Source: M3007 sp040080915 (GTDB lineage: Bacteria > Bacteroidota > Bacteroidia > Chitinophagales > Saprospiraceae). Taken from it: 28,152 nucleotides of DNA. The translations under genes and the position numbers were made by a program. Below the pieces are notes generated by a model. That model searched no databases, was not told where the DNA came from, and worked only from the letters and a program-made list of their open reading frames with translations. Below are positions 16,484 through 23,199 of the stretch, in pieces. Every line of letters starts with the position of its first letter. The stretch's first letter is position 1. The stretch spans positions 1-28,152 of the forward strand of contig JBEBHD010000037.1 of the NCBI GenBank assembly GCA_040080915.1, written 5' to 3'.

Positions 16484-17506
16484 ATGAAAATTTACTGGAA
16501 CGACTGCCGGAATGCCGCACGCAAAATCACCCTGCGCCGCTGCTGGAATCTCGCAAAGGTGTTGGCCTCCTACTTCCTTGCCCGCTGGACGCGGCGGCCC
16601 GTGCAATGGGGGCTACCCGTCATGCTCAGCGTGGAACCCACCACCGCCTGCAACCTCCGTTGCCCGGAGTGCCCATCCGGCCTGCGGGCGTTCACGCGAG
16701 ATACCGGCAACCTCAAGACCGATTTTTTCCGCCGCGTGGTGGACGAGCTGCACCGCGACCTGTTTTTTCTCTACTTCTATTTTCAGGGCGAACCGTACAT
16801 CAACCCGCAATTTCTCGACATGGTGCGCTACGCACACGAGCGCGGCCTGTATACCGTGACCAGCACCAATGGCCATTTCCTCAACGACGGCAATGCCCGC
16901 CGAACGGTGGAATCGGGGCTGGATCGCCTCATCATTTCCGTGGACGGCACCACGCAGGAAACCTACGAACAATACCGTATCGGCGGCAACCTCGACCAAG
17001 TGTTGCAGGGTGCCCGAAACGTGGTGGCCTGGAAACGCAGCCTGCACGCCCGGCATCCGCACATCATTTTTCAGTTCCTCGTGGTGCGGCCAAACGAACA
17101 CCAAATCGAAGACCTGCACCGCCTCGCCCGCGAAATCGGGGTGGACGAGGTGAAACTGAAAACGGCTCAAGTGTACGACTACCTGCACGGCCACCCGCTG
17201 ATACCAGAACAGGAGCAGTATGCCCGCTACGCCATGCTTCCCGATGGCACATGGGCACCACGAAATGCCCTGCACAACCACTGTTGGAAACTCTGGCACG
17301 CCTGCGTGGTCACGTGGGACGGGCTTGTGGTGCCCTGCTGCTTCGACAAGGATGCCGCGCACCGCCTCGGCGACCTGAAGGCTGCGCCGTTCCGGGCTAT
17401 CTGGCAAAACGGGGCCTATCGGGCTTTCCGCCGGAAAATTTTGAAGGGGCGCAACGAGATTGACATTTGCACGAATTGTACGGAGGGGTGCAAGGTGTGG
17501 GCTTGA
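16484..17506 (+). CDS. Radical SAM/SPASM domain protein
   Basis: A 340-residue iron-sulfur enzyme. The radical SAM CxxxCxxC cluster is ACNLRCPEC, with Cys56, Cys60 and Cys63. TIM-barrel features follow: YFYFQGEPYINPQF, TVTSTNGHFL, LDRLIISVDGTTQETYEQYR. The C-terminal SPASM region (about 270-340) carries Cys in HNHCWKLWHACVVTWDG, VVPCCFDKD and ICTNCTEGC for auxiliary clusters. Such proteins modify peptides or small molecules and the substrate cannot be read from sequence. No precursor peptide gene is obvious next to it, although the divergent PKD-like gene shares its promoter region. The start at 16484 follows a TACCTTTG promoter and avoids the long upstream overlap. Confidence 0.88.
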   Translation: MKIYWNDCRNAARKITLRRCWNLAKVLASYFLARWTRRPVQWGLPVMLSVEPTTACNLRCPECPSGLRAFTRDTGNLKTDFFRRVVDELHRDLFFLYFYFQGEPYINPQFLDMVRYAHERGLYTVTSTNGHFLNDGNARRTVESGLDRLIISVDGTTQETYEQYRIGGNLDQVLQGARNVVAWKRSLHARHPHIIFQFLVVRPNEHQIEDLHRLAREIGVDEVKLKTAQVYDYLHGHPLIPEQEQYARYAMLPDGTWAPRNALHNHCWKLWHACVVTWDGLVVPCCFDKDAAHRLGDLKAAPFRAIWQNGAYRAFRRKILKGRNEIDICTNCTEGCKVWA

Positions 17507-17566
17507 GCGACCACGCCGCCGCCGGCTTCGGCTTCGAGGAGCGCATGGCCGAAATCGAACTCGCTC

Positions 17567-17605
17567 CCTCGGCCGCGAAGCGGCAGCTCTGGCCGGGACG
17601 ATTCA
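17567..17605 (+). repeat. 39-bp direct repeat, left copy
   Basis: It matches 18877-18915 at 35 of 39 positions and has the mini-hairpin CCGC-GAA-GCGG. Together the two copies bracket the ATPase gene. Confidence 0.75.
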
Positions 17606-17679
17606 GGAACATTTAGCTAAACTTGGATTTTAAATCCGGGAATAAGATCAATTTTGCAGATTTGAATCTGGCAAATCCA

Positions 17680-17687
17680 TATTTTTG
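17680..17687 (+). promoter_or_regulatory. Promoter of the AAA/DUF4143 gene
   Basis: TATTTTTG fits TAnnTTTG, 12 bases before the ATG at 17700. Small palindromes lie just upstream (GGATTT-T-AAATCC and CAGATT-TG-AATCTG). Confidence 0.5.
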
Positions 17688-17699
17688 CTCAAAAAAAGC

Positions 17700-18833
17700 A
17701 TGATACCACGGACGCAAACGGAAAACATCCGGCAAGGATTTGGCAAAGGCAAGGCCGTCGTCGTCATTGGCCCCCGCCAGGTAGGCAAGACCACCCTCGT
17801 CCGCCAAATCACCCAAGCTCTGGACCGCAAAACCCTCTGGCTCACAGGCGACGACCCGGAAACCCGTTCCCTGCTCGACAACATCGGGATTGCCCGCCTG
17901 CAAACGCTCATTGGACAGAACGAGGTGGTGGTTGTGGACGAAGCGCAGCGTTTCACCAATGCCGGGCTGATGCTCAAACTCATCACCGACCACTTGCCGC
18001 AGGTGCAACTTTTTGTCACCGGCTCTTCTTCCCTCGATCTCGCCGCGCAAACCAAGGAGAGCCTTACCGGCAGAAAATTCGAGTATCCCCTCTACCCGCT
18101 CTCTTTTGTGGAAATGACCCACCACCACGGCTATCTGGCGGAACACGCGCTGCTCGAACACCGAATGCTGTACGGCTACTATCCTGAAGTGGTGCAAAAC
18201 GCCCCTCCGCAGGCACAAAAAATCCTCAATGACCTGAGCGACGGGCTGATGTACAAAGATTTGCTCTCCCTCGACCAAATCAAAAAACCTTCGTTGCTCG
18301 TCAAACTCCTGCAAGCTCTCGCACTACAGGTTGGCAGCGAAGTCAGTTACCCGGAAGTAGCCCAACTCATCGGTGCCGACCCGCTCACCGTGGAAAAGTA
18401 CACCGACCTGCTGGAGCAATCGTTCGTGGTATTTCGCCTACCCTCGCTCAGCCGAAACGCCCGCAACGAAATCAAAAAAGGCCGAAAAATTTATTTTTAC
18501 GACAACGGCATCCGCAATGCCATCCTCAAAAACTTCTCGCCCCTCGCCCTGCGCGCCGACACCGGTGCCCTGTGGGAAAACTTCCTGCTCGCCGAGCGCA
18601 TGAAACGCAACGCGTACACCGACTACTTCTGCAATACCTACTTTTGGCGCACCACCACCCAACAGGAGATTGACTACGTGGAAGATGCCGGCGGACGGCT
18701 GCACGCCTTCGAATTCAAATGGCAGGCCAAAAAAACCGCCCGTTTTCCGGCAGCCTTCCTCGAAAACTACCCGGGCAGCCACACGGCTATGATTACCAAG
18801 GATAACTTCGATGCATTCATCGGTTTACCATAA
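17700..18833 (+). CDS. AAA ATPase with DUF4143 domain
   Basis: A 377-residue protein of the AAA_14/DUF4143 family, whose biological role is poorly known. Walker A is GPRQVGKTT (residues 24-32) and Walker B is VVVVDEAQR (about 76-84). FVTGSSSLDL is a sensor-like motif and YPLYPLSFVEM is typical of the family. The C-terminal DUF4143 part (about 195-370) includes KYTDLLEQSFVVFRLPS, KIYFYDNGIRNAIL and the nuclease-like WENFLLAE / EIDYVED / AFEFKW run. The ATG at 17700 is preferred over an upstream in-frame TTG. The gene stands alone between radical SAM and hflX, bracketed by 39-bp direct repeats, suggesting an acquired cassette. No toxin partner is seen. Confidence 0.92.
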   Translation: MIPRTQTENIRQGFGKGKAVVVIGPRQVGKTTLVRQITQALDRKTLWLTGDDPETRSLLDNIGIARLQTLIGQNEVVVVDEAQRFTNAGLMLKLITDHLPQVQLFVTGSSSLDLAAQTKESLTGRKFEYPLYPLSFVEMTHHHGYLAEHALLEHRMLYGYYPEVVQNAPPQAQKILNDLSDGLMYKDLLSLDQIKKPSLLVKLLQALALQVGSEVSYPEVAQLIGADPLTVEKYTDLLEQSFVVFRLPSLSRNARNEIKKGRKIYFYDNGIRNAILKNFSPLALRADTGALWENFLLAERMKRNAYTDYFCNTYFWRTTTQQEIDYVEDAGGRLHAFEFKWQAKKTARFPAAFLENYPGSHTAMITKDNFDAFIGLP

Positions 18834-18876
18834 AACAACGAATCAAAAAAGCATATCTACGAACAACACCCGTCCT

Positions 18877-18915
18877 CCTCGACCGCGAAGCGGCGGCGCT
18901 GGCCGGGGCGATTCA
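18877..18915 (+). repeat. 39-bp direct repeat, right copy
   Basis: See the copy at 17567-17605, with four differences. It is followed within three bases by the truncated 160-bp element. Confidence 0.75.
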
Positions 18916-18917
18916 GT

Positions 18918-18959
18918 CCCGGTGGCTGAAATTTAAACACGCTCTTAAACACGCTCTTA
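18918..18959. repeat. Truncated MITE-like element, copy B
   Basis: The last 27 bases of the 160-bp element are present (18918-18944, two differences from copy D). TTA, a repeated AACACGCTC and a second TTA follow, exactly as at the right end of copy D. Confidence 0.8.
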
Positions 18960-19074
18960 CCTTTCCCAGCCTGCGAAAAGCCGATGTGGATGCAAAAACA
19001 GAAGCCTTGTTGTTTGCTCAACGTAGTCCAGTTCGCTCCCGCAGCGGGCATCTTTGTTCCTTTGTTATGGTTGG

Positions 19075-19194
19075 TCAGTCCAGCGGCGAAGTCTTTTCTA
19101 CGGCGTTGAGAAAATTACGCCAATCCGCATAACCCAGAATGGTTTGCAATTCGCGTGCCCTCAAGCACACGGTATCTTCAAGGAATGGCCGCAC
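19075..19194 (-). pseudogene. Remnant of a DinD-like gene
   Basis: On the minus strand, 39 residues beginning near VRPFLEDTVCLRARELQTIL and continuing GYADWRNFLNAVEKTS resemble the start of DNA-damage-inducible protein D and related BRO-type proteins (FED..., ARELQ-L-Y-WRNF---I-KA). The similarity stops abruptly at TSPLD-stop, and upstream of VRPF the frame runs antisense to hflX without family character. The full family is about 270-300 residues, so this is a fragment. Identification is from memory of the family. Confidence 0.55.
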
Positions 19195-19221
19195 CGATTT
19201 CGGCCAGTACGCTATTCTGCC

Positions 19222-19229
19222 TACTTTTG
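19222..19229 (+). promoter_or_regulatory. hflX promoter
   Basis: TACTTTTG matches TAnnTTTG, about 42 bases before the ATG at 19271. TTTCG near 19198 is a weak -33 candidate at about 20 bases. Confidence 0.55.
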
Positions 19230-19270
19230 CGCCAAGGCGATTATCAACAACCACGATTGCCGCACAGCAC

Positions 19271-20479
19271 ATGGCCAAAGAATGGACCCTCGGCGAAAAA
19301 GCCGCCGGACTGAAAAAAGAACCGGAGTACGCCGTATTGGTGAGCCTAATCACCCCCTCTGTCGGCGAGGTGCAAGCACTGGAATTCCTGGACGAGTTGG
19401 AGTTTCTCACCTCCACTGCCGGTGCGCAAGCGATCAAACGGTTCACCCAACGCGCCGACCACCCCGACCACCGAACCTTCGTGGGCAAGGGCAAGATGCA
19501 GGAAATCCGTCAGTACCTCGAACGCCACGAAGAGGTGAACATGGTCGTGTTCGACGACGACCTCACCGGCAAGCAGACCAACAACCTCGAGGAGGCGCTC
19601 AAGGTGAAAATCGTGGACCGCTCCACGCTCATCCTCGATATTTTTGCGCACCGCGCCCAGACGGCTCAAGCCAAAACCCAGGTGGAACTGGCTCAAATGA
19701 AATACCTGCTGCCGCGCCTCCGCGGCCTTTGGACCCACTTGGAGCGCCAGCGTGGCGGTATCGGGATGCGCGGCCCGGGGGAAACCCAGATCGAGACCGA
19801 CCGCCGGTTGGTGCAGTTTCGAATCAAAAACTTGGAGGACAAACTCGAGGACATTGACCGTCAGTCCCAAACCCAACGAAAGACCCGTGGCGAAATGATC
19901 CGCGTGGCGCTCGTCGGCTACACCAACGTGGGCAAAAGCACACTGATGAACCTGATGAGCAAGTCCGAGGTGCTGGCCGAAGACAAGTTGTTTGCCACCC
20001 TCGACACCACCGTGCGCAAGGTCGTTTTTGGGCAAATGCCGTTCCTGCTGTCCGACACAGTGGGCTTTATCCGCAAATTGCCACACCACTTGGTAGAGAG
20101 TTTCAAAAGCACGCTCGATGAGGTGCGCGAAAGCGACATCCTCCTCCATGTGGTGGACGTGGCGCACCCCCAGTTCGAAGACCACATCCGGACGGTGCAA
20201 AACACCTTGCAGGAACTGGGTGCTGCCGAAAAACCGATCCTGATGGTTTTCAACAAAATAGACCTGTATCGCGAGCGGTATTTCGACGACCTGCTCGACG
20301 CGGCCACGCGCCGGGAGTTGGAAACCGACCTGAACGAACGCCTGCTGAACACCTACGGCGAACACGTTTTCTTGTCGGCCCGCATGAAAGAGGGTATCGA
20401 AGATTTGCGCGAGCGCATGACCCGGCTCATCAAAGAAGCCTATGTGGTGCGGTACCCGCACCATGTGCGGAGCTGGTGA
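19271..20479 (+). CDS. hflX: GTPase HflX
   Basis: A 402-residue ribosome-associated GTPase, known in other bacteria to split stalled or stress-inactivated ribosomes. The N-terminal HflX domain has RADHPDHRTFVGKGKMQEI and VVFDDDLTGKQTNNLEEAL. A helical linker follows with the signature RLRGLWTHLERQRGGIGMRG and PGETQIETDRR (about residues 150-185). The G domain has G1 GYTNVGKST (about 215-223), switch region TLDTTVR, G3 DTVGFIRKLPHHLVESF and G4 NKIDLY. The length is typical. The MAKEWTLGEK start at 19271 is chosen over an extension to 19139 because a promoter at 19222-19229 lies within that extension. Confidence 0.96.
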   Translation: MAKEWTLGEKAAGLKKEPEYAVLVSLITPSVGEVQALEFLDELEFLTSTAGAQAIKRFTQRADHPDHRTFVGKGKMQEIRQYLERHEEVNMVVFDDDLTGKQTNNLEEALKVKIVDRSTLILDIFAHRAQTAQAKTQVELAQMKYLLPRLRGLWTHLERQRGGIGMRGPGETQIETDRRLVQFRIKNLEDKLEDIDRQSQTQRKTRGEMIRVALVGYTNVGKSTLMNLMSKSEVLAEDKLFATLDTTVRKVVFGQMPFLLSDTVGFIRKLPHHLVESFKSTLDEVRESDILLHVVDVAHPQFEDHIRTVQNTLQELGAAEKPILMVFNKIDLYRERYFDDLLDAATRRELETDLNERLLNTYGEHVFLSARMKEGIEDLRERMTRLIKEAYVVRYPHHVRSW

Positions 20480-20501
20480 GGGCGCAAACGCCGAACCCGC
20501 A

Positions 20502-21083
20502 CTACCCGTTCGCTCGCAAATTCAAAAACACCTTGAAGCCGATGTTCGCCGAAATGACCTTGGCCTTGGTGTGGTAGTTGCCGTTGATCACAAACTCGAG
20601 GTTGCTGAACACGTCGCGGATGTAAAAATAGCCCAGTTCCACGCCGAGGGTCAGGTCTAATTTTTCGGCGGAGCCGTTCTCCCGAACAGCGATAGCATTG
20701 GCATTAAAATCGTAGCGCATACCCACTTTTCCCATCGCTGTGAAAGCGCTTTGGTGGTTTTTGGCGCATTCGTTGCCGTTGGAGCGGTACATACCCGCAC
20801 CGGCTTCCATCAGGGCGTACGGCCGCCAAAGTGTGGTTGCTCCAAAATCCTCCGCTTTCGGGTCGAAGGTGAACGTGGTGCCGCCGCCCAAACGGGCTAC
20901 ACCCCAGTGGGCACCGACGTTCATGGCCACCTCGAGGCCCGCCCCAAGGCGGTTGCCGATGGTTTCCACGTTGGGCGTGTGCGCGTAAAAGGACGGAATG
21001 TCCAGGAAAAGGCGGGGGCCGCCGGACTGGGCTTGCAGCGCGATGGCGGTGCATAGCAAAAGGGGAAGGATGAATAATTTCAT
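20502..21083 (-). CDS. Outer membrane beta-barrel-like protein of unknown function
   Basis: A 193-residue exported protein with signal peptide MKLFILPLLLCTAIALQAQS. The mature part alternates polar and hydrophobic residues in strand-like runs with many aromatic and Gly residues (RLGAGLEVAMNVGAHWGVARL, GVELGYFYIRDVFSNLEFVI) and ends near IGFKVFLNLRANG, as small Bacteroidota outer membrane barrels do. The short tail after the last Phe is slightly unusual, since a terminal aromatic is common. Its stop lies 23 bases from that of hflX, convergently. The long upstream extension is rejected because the signal peptide begins at 21083. The specific role is unknown. Confidence 0.75.
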   Translation of the reverse strand: MKLFILPLLLCTAIALQAQSGGPRLFLDIPSFYAHTPNVETIGNRLGAGLEVAMNVGAHWGVARLGGGTTFTFDPKAEDFGATTLWRPYALMEAGAGMYRSNGNECAKNHQSAFTAMGKVGMRYDFNANAIAVRENGSAEKLDLTLGVELGYFYIRDVFSNLEFVINGNYHTKAKVISANIGFKVFLNLRANG

Positions 21084-21335
21084 GGTAAAAGATGATTGAA
21101 TGTGTGGTGGTTTGTGGCCGTTGAGATGCTTTAGTGGCACCAAGCGCTGCTCTTTTTGTGGACAAAACAAAACGCTGGCCGCATTTTCGGACAGCATAGG
21201 TACGCATAGCCGCACAATCGTAGAGCGCCTTTTTTTGAAAAGGTCGTTTTGGGCTGTCCAAAGGCACTTGAAAAGAAAAAAGGCCTATGTTCCCATCGGT
21301 GCGCGACCTTTGGCCCGAATTAAAGCAACACACAC

Positions 21336-21824
21336 GTGAGAAAAGAACCGTTTCACATAACCGTCAACGACCAGCACCAATTCGATGTCAGCCCGGAAGA
21401 AGCCCAAGGCTTGGATGTTGTGCCCGACGGTGGTGCCGCATTCCACTTGCTGGAAAACGGACAAGCCTTCCGCGCCGAACTGCTCGAAGTGGACTATCCC
21501 AAACGCACGTACGTGCTCAAGGTCAACGGCGTAAAGTACAGCGTCGCCATCTCCGATTATTATGACCGGCTGCTGAAACAACTTGGCCTCCAGACCGTGA
21601 GCACCCACAAGGTCAACACTATAAAAGCACCCATGCCCGGTCTCGTCATCAGCGTGCTCGTGCAGCCCGGACAGGCGGTGCAAAAAGGCGATCCCCTGCT
21701 CATCCTTGAGGCCATGAAAATGGAAAACGTGATAAAAGCCGCCAGCGACGGGGTCGTAAAATCCGTAGCCGCCCAAAAGGGCCAACCCGTTGAAAAAGGA
21801 ACTACCCTTTTGGAATTTGAATAA
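21336..21824 (+). CDS. Biotin carboxyl carrier protein (biotinyl-lipoyl domain)
   Basis: A 162-residue protein. The C-terminal 75 residues are a biotinyl domain: KAPMPGLVISVLVQPGQAVQ, then LLILEAMKMEN with the biotinylated Lys128, then GVVKSVAAQKGQPVEKG. The N-terminal half (about 1-85) resembles the linker domain of acyl-CoA or pyruvate carboxylase biotin subunits (YVLKVNGVKYSV). It would carry carboxybiotin between a carboxylase and a carboxyltransferase, but neither partner is in the window. The start is GTG at 21336; no ATG would preserve the N-terminal domain. A palindromic T-rich stretch follows. Confidence 0.88.
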   Translation: MRKEPFHITVNDQHQFDVSPEEAQGLDVVPDGGAAFHLLENGQAFRAELLEVDYPKRTYVLKVNGVKYSVAISDYYDRLLKQLGLQTVSTHKVNTIKAPMPGLVISVLVQPGQAVQKGDPLLILEAMKMENVIKAASDGVVKSVAAQKGQPVEKGTTLLEFE

Positions 21825-21825
21825 A

Positions 21826-21852
21826 ACTTTTTGTTTTTAAAAAACAAAAATG
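21826..21852 (+). terminator. A/T palindrome after the biotin carrier gene
   Basis: A TTTTTGTTTTT run is followed at once by AAAAACAAAAA. It can form a weak hairpin and may end the upstream message. The TTTTTG may also serve as the -33 element of the next promoter. Confidence 0.4.
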
Positions 21853-21855
21853 TTT

Positions 21856-21863
21856 TACGTTTG
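21856..21863 (+). promoter_or_regulatory. Promoter of the SRPBCC-GyrI gene
   Basis: TACGTTTG matches TAnnTTTG. A TTTTTG about 22 bases upstream is a possible -33. The leader to the ATG at 21945 is about 75 bases. Confidence 0.55.
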
Positions 21864-21944
21864 CACCGCGAAGGAACGCTTCCTTGGCCCGCGCGGTGTT
21901 AACCTGCGGATATAACCAACTTTTTTTTCAAACTAATTTGCGCT

Positions 21945-22976
21945 ATGAAAATTCTCAAGTTTCTGCTCTACCTCATTTTGGGCTTGGGTGTGCTGTGGGT
22001 CGCACTCGGTATCTTTGGCAAAAAAGACTATCACATCGAACGAAGCATCGAAATTGATGCTCCCAAAGACGTGGTTTACGATCAAGTCCGGCTTTTTGAA
22101 AACTTCCCGGCCTGGTCGCCCTGGGCACCCCTTGATCCCAACATGAAAACCAGCATTGAGGGTACTGACGGTACCGTGGGCGCTGTGTATAAATGGGCTG
22201 GCAACGACAAAGTGGGCGTGGGCCAAGAGACCATCACAGCACTGGCACCAGATCGCATAGACATCAAGATCACATTCATCGAGCCGTTCGAAAGCACCTC
22301 ACCCTCGTACATGCTTTTTGAAGAAAACGACAAAAAAACTAAAGTTACCTGGGGGTTCGACATGCACATTGCGTTCCCGTGGAACGGGCTGGCCATGTTC
22401 ACCGACATGGATGCTGGTGTCGGCAAGGACTACGAAAAAGGGCTGGGCAACCTGAAGAAAGTGTGCGAGGCCATTGCTCACAAAAAATACCGGGGCTACG
22501 AAGTAGCTGTGGAAGAAATCCCCCAGCGGTTTTACGTCGGTGTCCGCAAAACGGTAGCGTTTCAGGATATGCATGCGTTTTTTGAAACCACGTTCGGTAA
22601 AGCGATGGAGGCGGTGCAAAAAAACGGAGCGACGCTCTCCGGAGCTCCCGCCGGCCTGTTTTGGAAATATGACGAACAGGCTGGATCGGCTGACATGGCC
22701 GCTGCTATGCCCGTGGCGGCAGACGGAAAGTTCGGCGGCGGCATGAGCGTGTTTCCGATAGGCGGCACGAAAGCCCTCGTCATTTCCTACTACGGCCCCT
22801 ACGAAAAAACCGGCGATGCCCACTACGCCATGGACGAGTACATGGCCGAAAAAAAACTGCAAAACGTGCCCCCGGTGATTGAAGAATACGTCACCGATCC
22901 CGGTAAAGAACCGGACACGAGCAAGTGGCTCACGCGGGTCGTTTATTTCACCGAACCGAAACAGAAGCAGCAATAA
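21945..22976 (+). CDS. SRPBCC-domain protein fused to a GyrI-like ligand-binding domain
   Basis: A 343-residue protein. An N-terminal hydrophobic segment (about residues 3-24) is a membrane anchor or signal. An SRPBCC/polyketide-cyclase-like domain follows at about 30-180 (YHIERSIEIDAPKDVVYDQV, then FENFPAWSPWAPLDPNMK). From about 185 to 340 there is a GyrI-like small-molecule-binding domain (VEEIPQRFYVGVRKTVAFQD, then ALVISYYGPYEKTGDAHYAM). Both domains bind hydrophobic or amphipathic small molecules; there is no DNA-binding domain, so it is not an AraC regulator. The pairing is known in Bacteroidota. The TAA stop directly abuts repeat copy C. Confidence 0.85.
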   Translation: MKILKFLLYLILGLGVLWVALGIFGKKDYHIERSIEIDAPKDVVYDQVRLFENFPAWSPWAPLDPNMKTSIEGTDGTVGAVYKWAGNDKVGVGQETITALAPDRIDIKITFIEPFESTSPSYMLFEENDKKTKVTWGFDMHIAFPWNGLAMFTDMDAGVGKDYEKGLGNLKKVCEAIAHKKYRGYEVAVEEIPQRFYVGVRKTVAFQDMHAFFETTFGKAMEAVQKNGATLSGAPAGLFWKYDEQAGSADMAAAMPVAADGKFGGGMSVFPIGGTKALVISYYGPYEKTGDAHYAMDEYMAEKKLQNVPPVIEEYVTDPGKEPDTSKWLTRVVYFTEPKQKQQ

Positions 22977-23107
22977 GAGCGTGTTTAAATTTCAGTCGCC
23001 GGGCTGCAAGCGGCAAATTTTGCTTCCTACTGCGTTAAAATTTTCGCCGTAGGCACCCGGCTACGACTGCAAATTTTGCCTTGCCTGAAACAAAATTTGC
23101 TCGCTTT
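22977..23107. repeat. MITE-like element, copy C (inverted, missing 29 bases)
   Basis: It reads as the reverse complement of copy D, starting with GAGCGTGTTTAAATTTCAG right after a TAA stop codon. The similarity runs 131 bases to GCTCGCTTT and then stops; the remaining 29 bases of the element are replaced by a perfect hairpin (23099-23137). Confidence 0.82.
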
Positions 23108-23137
23108 TGTCATTCCGCAGGAATGACAAAAGCGAGC
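23099..23137. repeat. Perfect 18-bp hairpin at the broken end of copy C
   Basis: Left arm 23099-23116 and right arm 23120-23137 are exact complements around a GCA loop. The core GTCATTCC-GCA-GGAATGAC resembles a hairpin seen as a repeat in various bacterial genomes. It lies beyond the stop of the S9 peptidase gene on the opposite strand. Confidence 0.8.
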
Positions 23138-23199
23138 GTACGCAAATATGCGGAGCCGAGGCTCGGCGGTATTGTGACACATACGCGGGTCATTTTGAT

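Larger units (their letters stand above)
18834..19270. other. Repeat- and remnant-filled spacer before hflX
   Basis: No intact gene is seen. It holds the right 39-bp repeat, a truncated MITE end, a DinD-like fragment and the hflX promoter, all listed separately. A plus-strand frame is open over about 18865-19129 but runs through repeats and resembles no protein family. Confidence 0.65.

Noticed and set aside
17517..17616. Small gene reading GFGFEERMAEIELAPSAAKR after the radical SAM gene
   Set aside because: It is mostly the 39-bp repeat translated; the matching repeat at 18877 is in a different context and no family is recognised.
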